From positions 62,001 to 126,000 of the forward strand of contig NZ_BPQP01000016.1 of the NCBI RefSeq assembly GCF_022179305.1: DNA of 64,000 nucleotides. The letters are read 5' to 3'. Origin of the DNA: Methylobacterium iners (GTDB taxonomy: Bacteria; Pseudomonadota; Alphaproteobacteria; Rhizobiales; Beijerinckiaceae). The notes under the pieces are model-generated. The model was not told the origin of the DNA and searched no databases. It saw only the letters and a program-made list of their open reading frames with translations. Numbering within the stretch: position 1 is the stretch's first letter; each line of letters opens with the position of its first letter. A program made the translations under genes and the position numbers. Below are positions 26,253-36,009 of the stretch, in pieces.

Positions 26253-26881
26253 TGCGCGGCGACGCCTTGGTTCGAGGGGCCGTTGAGATGGGCGTCCAGC
26301 GCCTCCATGACGTCCTGCACGACTCGGTCGTGCGAGACGTCGCGTGAGGGCACCATCACGTCGGCCTCGCCATAGACGGGGTGGCGCAGGTCCATCAACT
26401 GCCGCATCGTCTCCTCCGGATCCTCGGTCTGGAGGAGCGGCCGCCCGCCGCGCTTGCGCACGCGGCGCATCAGCACCTCGAGCTCCGCCTTGAGCCAGAC
26501 CGAGACGCCCCCCTCGGCAATCCGGATCCGGGTGGCCTCGCGCATGAAGGCGCCGCCACCGGTGGCGAGCACGAGCGGCCCCTCGCGGATGAGGCGGGCG
26601 ATCACCCGCTCCTCGCCATCGCGAAAACTGGCCTCGCCGTAGATCGCGAAGATGTCGGGGATCGTGAGCTGGGCGGCGGCCTCGATCTCGGAATCGGCGT
26701 CCTTGAACATCAGGCCGAGCCGTCCCGCGAGGCGGCGGCCGACCGTGCTCTTGCCTGCCCCCATCAGGCCGACGAGCACGATCGAGCGGGTGCCCAGCGC
26801 CCGGCGAAGGCGGAGCTCGATCGGTTCGCCCGGATTGTCGCCGCCCGGGGGCGCGGACTCGGTCATCGCGAGGGTCTTCAT
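26249..26881 (-). CDS. aroK: Shikimate kinase
   Basis: 210 residues. ATP-dependent phosphorylation of shikimate. Walker A is GLMGAGKST (residues 38-46). The shikimate-binding Asp/Arg motif is DADSEIE followed by FRDGEE, and GGGAFM and RGGRPLL follow. The lid-type Arg is in VRKRGGRPLL. An N-terminal extension of about 30 residues precedes the fold; an in-frame ATG at residue 6 gives a slightly shorter form. It is upstream of and translationally coupled to aroB. Confidence 0.93.
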   Translation of the reverse strand: MKTLAMTESAPPGGDNPGEPIELRLRRALGTRSIVLVGLMGAGKSTVGRRLAGRLGLMFKDADSEIEAAAQLTIPDIFAIYGEASFRDGEERVIARLIREGPLVLATGGGAFMREATRIRIAEGGVSVWLKAELEVLMRRVRKRGGRPLLQTEDPEETMRQLMDLRHPVYGEADVMVPSRDVSHDRVVQDVMEALDAHLNGPSNQGVAAQ

Positions 26882-27054
26882 GGCGTGAGACCGGTCTTAG
26901 CGCGTTTTGGGAACGGGGCGAAGCGGGGCCGTGTGGCCGCAGGGACCTTGCCTTCGCCCGCCCCACGTGATGGAAACCCGTTGTCCCGCAGCGCAGTATT
27001 CATTCCGCACCCGCCCTCCGCGCCGATCCTTGCGCCCGACCGAGGCTCCCCCAA

Positions 27055-27207
27055 GTGCCGACCCTGTTCCGCTTCCTCGCCATCCTCGCGATCCTCGGCG
27101 GATTAGTCTTCGCAGGCATGTTCGCGCTCGCGACCTTCGTTCAGCCGACGCCGCGCGAGATGAGCGTCACGATCCCGGCCTCGAAGCTGCAGCCGTCGGG
27201 CCGGTGA
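27055..27207 (+). CDS. Small single-pass membrane protein coupled to xerD
   Basis: 50 residues from the GTG at 27055: a short polar start, one hydrophobic helix (FLAILAILGGLVFAGMFALA), then a basic/polar tail ending near QPTPREMSVTIPA. The stop TGA overlaps the xerD GTG (GTGA), so it is translated immediately before xerD. Similar tiny membrane proteins beside xerD and aroK are, as I recall, common in this bacterial group; the function is unknown. It was missed by length-based gene finding because of its size and GTG start. Confidence 0.6.
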   Translation: MPTLFRFLAILAILGGLVFAGMFALATFVQPTPREMSVTIPASKLQPSGR

Positions 27208-28115
27208 GCGGGGCGGCGGGCCTTGTTCAGGTCTTCCTCGACATGCTCGCGGCCGAGCGGGGCGCGGCGAAGAACACCCTGTCGGCCTATCGCCGCGACC
27301 TCGCGGACTACGTGGAGGCCCTCGCAACCGAGGGACACGACCCGGCGGCGGTCGAGCCGTCCACCGTGCGCGCCTACCTGGCCAGCCTGGAGACGCGGGG
27401 CCTCAGCGCGGCCTCGGCGGCGCGCAAGCTCTCCTGCATCCGGGGCTTCCACAAGTTCCTCTACGCGGAGGGCCTGGCCGAAGGCGATCCGAGCGCACCG
27501 GTCGCCGGGCCGCGGCGGGGCCGCGCCCTGCCCAAGGTCCTCTCCGTCGCGGAGGTCGACCGGCTGCTCGCCGCGTCCCGGGCCCGCGCCGAGTCTGCGG
27601 AGAGCGCCGAGGGGCCCCGTGCGCGGCGGATGCTCTGCTTGCTCGAACTGCTCTACGCGACGGGCCTGCGCGTCTCCGAACTCATTGCGCTGCCGCGCGC
27701 GGCGGCCTCCACCCGCGAGCGCTACCTCGTCGTGCGCGGCAAGGGCGGCCGCGAGCGCCTGGTGCCGCTGACCGACCTCGCCCGGGCGGCGATGCGCGAC
27801 CATCTCGCCGCCCTGCCCGACGACGGGGCCTGGCTGTTTCCAGCCGACAGCGAGAGCGGCCACCTGACCCGCCAGGCCTTCGCCCGCGACCTCAAGGTCG
27901 CGGCGTCCGCCGCCGGCCTGCGCGCCGACAAGGTGAGTCCGCACGTGCTGCGCCACGCCTTCGCCAGCCACCTGCTGCAGAACGGCGCGGACCTGCGCAT
28001 CGTCCAGGAGTTGCTCGGCCACGCCGACATCTCGACGACGCAGATCTACACCCACGTCCTCGACGAGCGCCTCAAGAGCATGGTCCGCGACCTGCACCCG
28101 CTGATGGACGAATGA
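27204..28115 (+). CDS. xerD: Tyrosine recombinase XerD
   Basis: 303 residues from the GTG at 27204. N-terminal SAM-like domain FLDMLAAERGAAKNTLSAYR. Catalytic residues: Arg in TGLRVSELIAL, the HxxR set in HVLRHAFASHLL, His in LGHADISTTQ, and the nucleophile Tyr in IYTHV. It acts with XerC at dif to resolve chromosome dimers before division. Alternatives (XerC, phage integrase) are less likely because of length and the aroK/aroB neighbourhood, typical of xerD. The gene is coupled to the 50-residue membrane protein. Confidence 0.88.
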   Translation: MSGAAGLVQVFLDMLAAERGAAKNTLSAYRRDLADYVEALATEGHDPAAVEPSTVRAYLASLETRGLSAASAARKLSCIRGFHKFLYAEGLAEGDPSAPVAGPRRGRALPKVLSVAEVDRLLAASRARAESAESAEGPRARRMLCLLELLYATGLRVSELIALPRAAASTRERYLVVRGKGGRERLVPLTDLARAAMRDHLAALPDDGAWLFPADSESGHLTRQAFARDLKVAASAAGLRADKVSPHVLRHAFASHLLQNGADLRIVQELLGHADISTTQIYTHVLDERLKSMVRDLHPLMDE

Positions 28116-28124
28116 GGGGCGCCT

Positions 28125-28151
28125 CTCCTCCCCCTTGCGGGCAGGGAGGAG
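28125..28151. terminator. Hairpin between convergent xerD and moaE
   Basis: CTCCTCCC (28125-28132) pairs with GGGAGGAG (28144-28151), an 8-base stem with an 11-base loop. It is centred between the xerD stop (28115) and the moaE stop (28162), so it can serve both strands. Confidence 0.55.
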
Positions 28152-28161
28152 CCAGCACCCG

Positions 28162-28614
28162 TCACCAGCGCCCGGCGGCGGCCTCGTCGTGCTCCGTCGC
28201 CTCGACCCAGCCACCCGTGCCGCCCTCGGCCAGGTGCTCGCGCTTCCAGAAGGGCGCGCGGGTCTTGAGGTAATCCATGAGAAAGCTCGCCGCCTCGAAG
28301 GCCGCGACGCGGTGGCTCGACGCGGTCACCACGAGGACGATCCCCTCTCCCGGACGCACGAGGCCGTGGCGGTGGATCACCCGCACCGCCTGCAGCGGCC
28401 AGCGCGCCCGCGCCGCCTCGACGACCCGTCCGATCTCGGCCTCGGCCATGCCGGGGTAATGCTCCAGTTCGAGCCCCGCGAGGCGGCCCTGCTCGTCCCG
28501 GCACAGGCCCGTGAAGGTGACGATGGCCCCGGCCGCACCCGCCAGTTCCTCGCTCAGCCGCGCGATCTCGCCGGCGACGTCGAAGGGCTCGCCCTGGATG
28601 CTGATCTCGGCCAT
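28162..28614 (-). CDS. moaE: Molybdopterin synthase catalytic subunit
   Basis: 150 residues. With MoaD it inserts sulfur into precursor Z to form molybdopterin. Motifs: GAIVTFTGLCRDEQG near residue 30, YPGMAEAEIGRV, HRHGLVRPGE, the ASSHRVAAFEA segment, and LKTRAPFWKRE near residue 120, containing the catalytic Lys. The ATG at 28614 gives the family start MAEISIQ. Open reading continues upstream to 30489 but has no family sequence. MoaD is not beside it here. Confidence 0.92.
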   Translation of the reverse strand: MAEISIQGEPFDVAGEIARLSEELAGAAGAIVTFTGLCRDEQGRLAGLELEHYPGMAEAEIGRVVEAARARWPLQAVRVIHRHGLVRPGEGIVLVVTASSHRVAAFEAASFLMDYLKTRAPFWKREHLAEGGTGGWVEATEHDEAAAGRW

Positions 28615-28707
28615 GGTGATCCTCAAGGCAGAGCGTGCCTCCCGCCCCTCGGCGCCTATATGCCCGCCCGGCCCGACCCGCGCCACCGGCCCTGCGAGGA
28701 CGCTCCC

Positions 28708-29730
28708 GTGACGCCCGACCTGATCCTGCCCCATGAGGGCGTTCTGCCCGTGTTCGCGTCCCGGCCCGTTTGGTGCGGGCGCGGCAGCGCCGTGATCGGC
28801 GCCGCCACGATCGGGACCCAGGCTTGGCTCGGCGACGATGCCGTGATCCGCGCCGACGGACAGAGCGTGAGCCTGGGCGATCGCTTCTGGCTCGGCCACC
28901 GCTCGACGGTGCACATCGCCACCTACAGCCACGGCACGCAGGCCGGCGACCGCGTGACGGTCGGCCGCAACGCCGTGGTCCATGCCTGCCGCGTGGGCTC
29001 GGACGTGGTGATCGAGGACGACGTCGTCGTGCTCGACGGCGCGGTGGTGGCGGACGGCGTGCTGATCGAGGCCGGGGCGACGGTGTTTCCGCGCGCGCAG
29101 CTCGGCCCCGGCTTCGTCTATGCCGGCAGCCCGGCCAAGCCCGTCCGCCCGATCAGGCTGCCCGAGATCGCCGAGCGGGCCGAGCGCCTGCGCGAGGCCT
29201 CCGGCGAGTCGGGGCCCGCGGTCACCGGCGACGCCCCGGCTCTCGAAGAGAGCGCGTTTGTCGCCAGCACCGCGCGCCTGCGGGGCCAGATCGCGCTGGG
29301 CACGGGATCGACCGTTCTCTTCTCCTGCCTCCTGGAGGCTGAGGCCGGGTCGATCGTGATCGGCGCCGACACCAATATCCAGGACAACAGCGTGATCCGA
29401 GCCCGCGCCGAGGGCGTCGTGATCGGACGCGACACCACGATCGGCCACAATGTTTGCCTCGCCGATTGCCGGATCGGCGCCCGCGACCTCATCGGGATCG
29501 GCTGCGTCGTCGCACCGGGCACGGTGATCGCCGACGACGTGCTCCTGGCGGCTGGCGCCACGACCGATCCCGGCCAGCTCCTGGAGGGCGGCCATGTCTG
29601 GGGCGGCCGACCCGCCCGCATCCTGGGGCCGCTGGATGGCGAGAAGCGCGCGATGATGACCCGCATCGTCGAGGGCTACCGGGCGCTCGGGCGGCTCTAC
29701 AAGGAGGCGGAGGCGGCGAGCGCGGGTTGA
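28708..29730 (+). CDS. Tandem left-handed beta-helix protein with two gamma-carbonic-anhydrase-like domains
   Basis: 340 residues from the GTG at 28708. Domain 1 spans about residues 20-150 and domain 2 about 180-310, each with hexapeptide repeats (IGxxT/AxIGxxxxxxxxV). Gamma-class zinc sites use His81 and His122 of one subunit and His117 of the neighbour. Domain 1 keeps the first (His69 in STVHIAT) and third (His92 in VVHAC) but has Arg87 for the second. Domain 2 keeps only the second (His247 in TIGHNV) and lost the others (Arg231, Ala252). A site could form at the domain interface. Whether it is an active carbonic anhydrase is untested. Confidence 0.8.
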   Translation: MTPDLILPHEGVLPVFASRPVWCGRGSAVIGAATIGTQAWLGDDAVIRADGQSVSLGDRFWLGHRSTVHIATYSHGTQAGDRVTVGRNAVVHACRVGSDVVIEDDVVVLDGAVVADGVLIEAGATVFPRAQLGPGFVYAGSPAKPVRPIRLPEIAERAERLREASGESGPAVTGDAPALEESAFVASTARLRGQIALGTGSTVLFSCLLEAEAGSIVIGADTNIQDNSVIRARAEGVVIGRDTTIGHNVCLADCRIGARDLIGIGCVVAPGTVIADDVLLAAGATTDPGQLLEGGHVWGGRPARILGPLDGEKRAMMTRIVEGYRALGRLYKEAEAASAG

Positions 29731-29777
29731 AGTCCGGCGACCAAAGCCCGAAAACCGGCTGATAAAACGACCACCCT

Positions 29778-29892
29778 TGTCATCCCGGGGCCGCGAAGCG
29801 GAGCCCGGGACCCAGAGCCGCCGACAGTCCTCCATCCTGCTAGGTCGGCGGTTCTGGGTCCCGGGCTCGCCTGCGGCGCCCCGGAATGACAA
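29778..29892. repeat. Palindromic intergenic element, family 1, short form
   Basis: TTGTCATCCCGGGGCCGC at the left and CGCCCCGGAATGACAA at the right form the ends. The internal GAGCCCGGGACCCAGAGCC mirrors the right-hand GGTTCTGGGTCCCGGGCTC. It is 115 bases long, between the tandem beta-helix gene and the DUF2948 gene. The surrounding gap of 339 bases (29731-30069) holds nothing else I can support. Confidence 0.88.
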
Positions 29893-30069
29893 ACGTGGGT
29901 CCAAGGTCAACATGGGTCCAAGTCCGCGCGGAGAACGGCGTAAACCCGGAGACCAAAGCCCTGCGGTCCGAGCGCCCTCCTGTTGCCGATGGGGCCCCGC
30001 CTCGCTACCTACCGGACGAGACATGAAGCGCGCCGGCCGCGCGCACCCGAGAAACGCGACATTCCCGCC

Positions 30070-30533
30070 ATGGAGCTCCTCAAGCTCGCCGCCCTCGACG
30101 CCGAGGACCTCGCGGTGATCTCGACCCACCTGCAGGACGCGATCCTGCGGACAGGCGACCTCGCCTATCTCGCGCAGGAGCACCGCTTCGTCCTGGTGGC
30201 GCGCCGCTTCGACTGGGCGGCGCCCGACGGCGAACCGCCGCGGCGGCGGCTGACCGGCCTGCATTTCGAGCGGGTGCTCGCCGTGCGCACGCGCGGCATC
30301 ACGCCGAACCCGAATTCGGATGCGGCGCTCGAACTCCTCGCCGTCACCTTCGAGCCGGCCGAGCCGCCCTCGGGGACGGCCACCCTCGTCTTCGCGGGCG
30401 GGGCGGCGATCCAGCTCGACCTCGAATGCATCGAGGTCCGCATGAAGGATCTCGGCCCCGTCTGGGAGGCCGAGGGGCGGCCGGACCACGCCGCGGTCGA
30501 AGCGGGCCGGGCGGCCATCGCGGGGCAGGGCTG

Positions 30534-30534
<1 letters not shown>
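30070..30534 (+). CDS. DUF2948 family protein
   Basis: 154 residues beginning MELLKLAALDAEDLAVISTH. It fits the DUF2948 family, which lies directly before hisD in many alphaproteobacteria. Conserved features include LVARRFDW and the GLHFERVLAV strand; no catalytic residue is evident. Its stop TGA shares bases with the hisD ATG (TGATG), so translation is coupled. It is probably an intracellular beta-rich protein. A role in histidine synthesis is only suggested by context. Confidence 0.85.
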
Positions 30535-31829
<1,295 letters not shown>

Positions 31830-31836
31830 GGGGGGC

Positions 31837-32313
31837 ATGCCCGACAAGGCGCTGAACCGCCTCGCGCGCGTCACGCTCGACGAGGATTCCATCGGGCGCG
31901 GCAACCCGGACCAGGAGCACGAGCGCGCCATCGCGATCTTCGACATCCTGGAGGAGAACTGCTTCACGGTGCCGGGCCGCGAGGGTCCCTACGCGCTGAC
32001 CCTCGGCCTCGTCGAGAGCAAGCTCTCCTTCGCGATCCAGACCGAGGCCGGCGAGCCGGTGATGACCCACCTGCTCTCGCTCACCCCGTTCCGGCGGGTG
32101 ATCCGCGACTACGAGATGATCTGCGAGAGCTACTACAACGCGATCAAGACCGCCTCCCCGACCCAGATTGAGGCGATCGACATGGGCCGGCGCGGGTTGC
32201 ACAACGAGGCCTCCGAGCTCCTGCGCCAGCGCCTGGAGGGCAAGGTCGACCTCGACCATCAGACCGCGCGGCGCCTCTTCACCCTGGTCTTCGCCTTGCA
32301 CTGGAAGGCTTAA
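31837..32313 (+). CDS. UPF0262 family protein
   Basis: 158 residues, matching the conserved UPF0262 family that accompanies hisD in Hyphomicrobiales. Landmarks: [12 protein letters not shown] near residue 33, [33 protein letters not shown] and [14 protein letters not shown]. Soluble, alpha-helical; function unknown. It lies 7 bases after hisD and is followed by a perfect 17-base hairpin, which probably ends the hisD transcript. Confidence 0.88.
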   Translation: MPDKALNRLARVTLDEDSIGRGNPDQEHERAIAIFDILEENCFTVPGREGPYALTLGLVESKLSFAIQTEAGEPVMTHLLSLTPFRRVIRDYEMICESYYNAIKTASPTQIEAIDMGRRGLHNEASELLRQRLEGKVDLDHQTARRLFTLVFALHWKA

Positions 32314-32353
32314 GGCGAATGCCCTCGACCGGGATCGGTCGAGGGCATTCGCC
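32314..32353 (+). terminator. Perfect 17-base-stem hairpin after UPF0262
   Basis: GGCGAATGCCCTCGACC (32314-32330) and its exact complement at 32337-32353 enclose a GGGATC loop. It starts on the base after the UPF0262 stop. There is no T run, but the stem is very strong, so it should act as terminator or processing site. Confidence 0.7.
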
Positions 32354-32420
32354 GCATGCAGGCAAGTGCACGCCCTCTGCGCGACTGCTATGCGGCGGCG
32401 CGCAGTCGCGCTTTGCATGC
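32354..32420. repeat. Second nested inverted repeat in the same gap
   Basis: GCATGCA (32354-32360) pairs with TGCATGC (32414-32420), and inside lies GCGCGACTGC (32379-32388) paired with GCAGTCGCGC (32402-32411). It sits between the hairpin after UPF0262 and the phosphatase gene at 32487, and may be part of its 5' leader. Confidence 0.5.
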
Positions 32421-32486
32421 AGCTCCGTCGTCGCGGCCTATCTTGATGGGATCGGTCGACCCAATGAAACCCGAGGCAATCACCGG

Positions 32487-32948
32487 ATGGCGGACGAGGC
32501 CGGCCCGAAGAAGAAGCGCGTGCAATCGGCCCTGTTCATGTGCAACTTCAACGCCGTGCGCTCGCTGGCCGCGGAGGCGATCGCGCGCCACTATTTCGGC
32601 AAGTCGACCTATGTCCAATCGGCGGGGGTCCGCTCGGGCGAGCCCGCCGACCCCTTCATGATTTCGGCGCTCGACGAGATCGGGATCGACGCCTCGCGCC
32701 ACAAGCCGCGCACGCTGGCCCAGCTCGAGGAATGGGAGGGGCTGAACTTCGACCTCGTCGTGACCCTCTCGCCCGAGGCCCACCACGCGGCGCTGGAGCT
32801 CACCCGCACCAACGCCGTCGACGTCGAGTACTGGCCGACGCCGGATCCGACGATCCTCGGAGAGGTCTCCCGCGACCAGCGCCTCGACGCCTACCGCGAC
32901 GTGCGCGACGGGCTGGTCTACCGGATCAAGATGCGGCTGAAGGGGTGA
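32487..32948 (+). CDS. Low-molecular-weight protein tyrosine phosphatase/arsenate-reductase-like protein
   Basis: 153 residues. The P-loop Cys-x5-Arg-Ser is CNFNAVRS at about residues 19-26. The Asp of the acid loop is in the DPTILGEVS segment near 120. It is usually found after UPF0262 in the hisD neighbourhood and could act on protein phosphotyrosine or arsenate. An alternative is an inactive relative, because a substrate cannot be inferred. The 3' end overlaps the convergent NlpC/P60 gene by 23 bases. Confidence 0.85.
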   Translation: MADEAGPKKKRVQSALFMCNFNAVRSLAAEAIARHYFGKSTYVQSAGVRSGEPADPFMISALDEIGIDASRHKPRTLAQLEEWEGLNFDLVVTLSPEAHHAALELTRTNAVDVEYWPTPDPTILGEVSRDQRLDAYRDVRDGLVYRIKMRLKG

Positions 32949-33819
32949 GATGGTGTGCGCCGGCCATCCGCCGGACCGACGTCACCGCCCCGTAGCTCTT
33001 CTCCGCGATCCGCGCGACGGCCTCGCGCAGGAGCTCGACCGCCACCATCATGTGGTGGCCGTTGGCGTGGATCAGGCGATCCGAGTCGAGCATGAGGCCG
33101 ACATGGCCGCGCCAGAACACGAGGTCGCCGCGGGTCAGACCCTCAAGGCTGTCGGGGAGCGGCTCGCCGAGCGCCCGCTCCTGCTGGTCGGCGTCGCGGG
33201 GCGAGGGGAGCCCCGCCGTCGCGAGGCAGAGCTGGACGAGGCCGGAGCAATCCAGGCCGAGGCTGGTGCGGCCGCCCCAGAGATAGGGCGTGCCGACAAG
33301 GCGCTCGGCCGTCGCCGCAAAGTCCGGCTCATAGGCGTTAAGGGCGCCGCAATGGCCGGCGAAGACGTAGCCGCCGGTGGCGAGCCGGAGGTAATCGCCC
33401 TCACGCGCTGCGACCGTCACCGCCGCGCCGAGGCTGAGATGGGCGAGCGCCGGCCGCTTCAGGTCCGGAGCGGGGTAGAGGAAGGTTCGAAGCGCCTGAA
33501 TCCGGTGCGTCGGCGCAGGCTCAGGGTCGCCTAGGGCCGCGCTCGGCAGGTAGCCGACATAGCCGTCCGCCGCGAGCTGGACGAAGGCGAAGCCGTCGCG
33601 ATCCTCGTAGATGGTGACGGGATCGCCCAGCACTGCCTCGGTGTCGATTCCGGCCTCCGGGCTCGGCGCGCGCCGCAAGGGAGCAGAGGGCACCACCACC
33701 CGGCGGTCGCTCCCAGTGACGTAGCGCGCGGCCTCGACCTGGCCCTTCAGGCGGAGATCGGCGAGGTCCGGACGGGCCGGCGTCAGACGGGGATCGAGGC
33801 TCGGGATTTCGGCGGACAT
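32926..33819 (-). CDS. NlpC/P60 family cell-wall peptidase with N-terminal SH3-like domains
   Basis: 297 residues. The first half shows bacterial SH3-like repeats (GDPVTIYEDRDGFAFVQLA, then LSLGAAVTVAAREGDYLRLA). The peptidase domain starts at YLWGGRTSLGLDCSGLVQL, whose Cys is the nucleophile; His is in WRGHVGLML, and a third polar residue is near HANGHHM. It cleaves peptide stems such as gamma-D-Glu-diaminopimelate. No signal peptide is evident (MSAEIPSLDPRLTPARPD), as in many alphaproteobacterial homologues. It is convergent with the phosphatase gene. Confidence 0.87.
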   Translation of the reverse strand: MSAEIPSLDPRLTPARPDLADLRLKGQVEAARYVTGSDRRVVVPSAPLRRAPSPEAGIDTEAVLGDPVTIYEDRDGFAFVQLAADGYVGYLPSAALGDPEPAPTHRIQALRTFLYPAPDLKRPALAHLSLGAAVTVAAREGDYLRLATGGYVFAGHCGALNAYEPDFAATAERLVGTPYLWGGRTSLGLDCSGLVQLCLATAGLPSPRDADQQERALGEPLPDSLEGLTRGDLVFWRGHVGLMLDSDRLIHANGHHMMVAVELLREAVARIAEKSYGAVTSVRRMAGAHHLTPSAAS

Positions 33820-34048
33820 GCCTGGATTATCCGCCTCGGCACGAGAGACGGCAATCGCCCGCTTGCGCCGGCGCCTTCAGCGCCGCGGCATCGCGACGCA
33901 TTCGGCTGCCTAATTCGCCGTCATTTGACACCGGAGCTAGCGGCTTCGCAGCGCAGCGTGCCGCCAAATCATGCCAAACCCAATGCTGCGCGTCGTCAAC
34001 CATGGTCGCCTGCGTTTGGTGCGCTGCACACATGGCTCGCGATAGACT

Positions 34049-34414
34049 ATGTTGCGGGCGATGATGAATGCGAGCCGCGCCGTGAAGAAGCCTGCGAAAT
34101 CCCTTCAGGATCTTCCCCCGATCCGGGTCCGGCGCGAGCCGCCCACGATCGCCGAGGCCGTGGCCGCGGCGCAGGATCTCGCCGACGACGTCGAGCAGCA
34201 GGTCGAGATCGCCGCCGGATTGATCGGTCTGCCCCTCGACGAGGTCCGCCCGCAGGTGCTGGCCGCCGCCAAGGCGAAGCCGGAGCGGGCGCCCGAGCGC
34301 ATCCTCAGCACGGGCGGCACGAGCCGGGCACCCCGCACCGTCATCGTGGAACGTCGCACGCGCCCGCCGCTCGTCGTGGAGCGCCGCGGCCGTCCCTTCG
34401 ACGGCCGCCGCTAG
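34049..34414 (+). CDS. Basic hypothetical protein
   Basis: 121 residues, or 117 from the in-frame Met at 34061. Rich in Arg, Ala and Pro, with a central helical region AEAVAAAQDLADDVEQQVEIAA and a proline/arginine tail (PRTVIVERRTRPPLVVERRG). No domain is recognised. The basic tail resembles nucleic-acid-binding proteins. It sits between the NlpC/P60 and SDR genes, each on the other strand. Confidence 0.55.
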   Translation: MLRAMMNASRAVKKPAKSLQDLPPIRVRREPPTIAEAVAAAQDLADDVEQQVEIAAGLIGLPLDEVRPQVLAAAKAKPERAPERILSTGGTSRAPRTVIVERRTRPPLVVERRGRPFDGRR

Positions 34415-34421
34415 GCCGCGC

Positions 34422-35105
34422 TCACCACGGCAGCGTCGCACCCGCGTAATCGAGATAGACGCAGCCGGGCTGGCCGAGGCGAGCCTCGATGACGTCGCTC
34501 ATGCCGGCCACGCTCGTCCCGACGTCGAGATCGGCGTCAGCGCCGCCCATGTCGGTGCGGACCCAGCCCGGATGCATCAGGACCACGCCGAGCCCCCTGT
34601 CGCGGTGGCGGAACTCGAAGCTGCGGGCATAGGTGTTGAGCGCGGCCTTGCTCGCCCTGTAGGCTTCCCAGCCTCCGTCCTCGTTGAGGGCGACGCTGCC
34701 GAGGATCGAGGTCATCAGGGCGATCGTGCCGTGGGGGACGAGACGGTCGAGGAAGGTTTCCGCGAAGCGAATCGGGCTCACCGCATTGGTGAGGTAGACC
34801 TGCGCCGCCACCTCGCGAGGGAGCTCGTGCAGGGGCGCGTGCGCCTGCGTCGCGACGCCGGCGACGACGAAGATCAGGTCGAAGCGTTGGCCGCTCAGCC
34901 GGCCGTGGAGCGCAGCGACGGCGGCATCGTCGTCGATGTCGACGGTCTCGAGCTGCAGCGCCGGCGACGACAGGGCGGCGAGGCCGCGTGCCTCTGAGCG
35001 CTGGGTCGCGGTCACGCGCCAGCCCCGTTGCAGGAAGGTCTCGACCAGGCCGAGCCCAAGGCCGCGCGAGGCCCCCACAATGAGTGCGTTCCTCGGCTCG
35101 GCCAT
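34422..35105 (-). CDS. SDR-family oxidoreductase
   Basis: 227 residues from the ATG at 35105. Classical NAD(P) motif GASRGLGLGLVETF near residue 9, a following AGVATQ, the catalytic Ser in MTSILGS, and the Tyr/Lys pair in AYRASKAALNTYA. The active site is thus complete, unlike the SDR at 4403. The family includes carbonyl reductases and C-factor-like proteins (LIFVVAGVAT, ALMTSILGSVALNED). The substrate is unknown. Confidence 0.85.
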   Translation of the reverse strand: MAEPRNALIVGASRGLGLGLVETFLQRGWRVTATQRSEARGLAALSSPALQLETVDIDDDAAVAALHGRLSGQRFDLIFVVAGVATQAHAPLHELPREVAAQVYLTNAVSPIRFAETFLDRLVPHGTIALMTSILGSVALNEDGGWEAYRASKAALNTYARSFEFRHRDRGLGVVLMHPGWVRTDMGGADADLDVGTSVAGMSDVIEARLGQPGCVYLDYAGATLPW

Positions 35106-35206
35106 GCATCGTTCTCCCGCTCGTCGACCCCGCAATCACGTCGAGCGCCCGGCCCCGTCGGCAACGGGTTCCGACAGGGATTCGTGCACGATGCACGCGG
35201 AAAACC

Positions 35207-35923
35207 TCAATCGGCCGTCTGGACCGACCAAGTCGCATGCGTGATGCCGGGCTCGCGTTCAAGGGCGGCGGCGACGGCATCGAGCTCGGCGGCCTCGACC
35301 GCCGTCGCAACGAGGGTCGCGACGACCTCGACGCTGTCCTCGCCCCTCTCCACCACCTCGATGCCGCCAACGGGATAGCTCGCCGCCTCCAGGCGCTCGA
35401 CGAGGAGGTCGCGGGCCCGGCCTGTACTCCCGGCCGCCACCGTGACCTGAACCTCGTAGGTTGCCTCGATCGCGCTTCCCCTGATCGGCGCCCGGTTGAT
35501 GGCGTTGACGAGCGGCCGGAGCAGGGTGTTGCCGGCAAGCACCGCAGCGGTGACAAGCACGGCCTGCACCGGCAGATCGGCGCCCGCGAAGGCCCCGACC
35601 GCCGCCGAGCACCAGAGCGTGGCGGCGGTGTTGAGGCCGCGCACGTTCATGCCCTCCTTCATGATCACACCGGCCCCGAGGAAGCCGACGCCCGAGATGA
35701 CGTAGGCGACGGTTCCGACCGCACCCCGCGCGCCCTCGAGCCGCATTCTGAGATCGACGAAGGCCGCGGCCCCGAGCGCCACGAGCACGTTGGTGCGCAG
35801 GCCCGCCGCGTGCTGGCGGTACTGTCGCTCCGCCCCGATCAGGGTGCCCAGCACGAAGGCGACGAGCAGGCTGATCGCCGAGTTGGCGGTCTCAGGGAGG
35901 GGCGGGGCGAGAAATCCTGTCAT
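35207..35923 (-). CDS. MgtC/SapB family membrane protein
   Basis: 238 residues from the ATG at 35923; in-frame Met codons occur at 35947 and 35977. N-terminal four-helix part with LLVAFVLGTLIGAERQYRQH and VISGVGFLGAGVIMKEG near residue 90, the MgtC hallmark, and NTAATLWCSAAVGAFAGA. A C-terminal ACT-like domain (VQVTVAAGSTGRARDLLVER) follows. MgtC-type proteins affect Mg2+ balance and virulence in other bacteria. No Mg-sensing leader could be recognised here. Confidence 0.88.
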   Translation of the reverse strand: MTGFLAPPLPETANSAISLLVAFVLGTLIGAERQYRQHAAGLRTNVLVALGAAAFVDLRMRLEGARGAVGTVAYVISGVGFLGAGVIMKEGMNVRGLNTAATLWCSAAVGAFAGADLPVQAVLVTAAVLAGNTLLRPLVNAINRAPIRGSAIEATYEVQVTVAAGSTGRARDLLVERLEAASYPVGGIEVVERGEDSVEVVATLVATAVEAAELDAVAAALEREPGITHATWSVQTAD

Positions 35924-36009
35924 CGGCCGTCCATGACGCGGGCTCATGACAGAAGCTTGACCGCGCGATACTTGCATCCGGCGGTCGGGAGGTGGTGGAG
36001 AGACGAACC

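Noticed and set aside
28616-30489. N-terminal extension of MoaE
   Set aside because: The open frame runs antisense through the beta-helix gene; MoaE starts at 28614.
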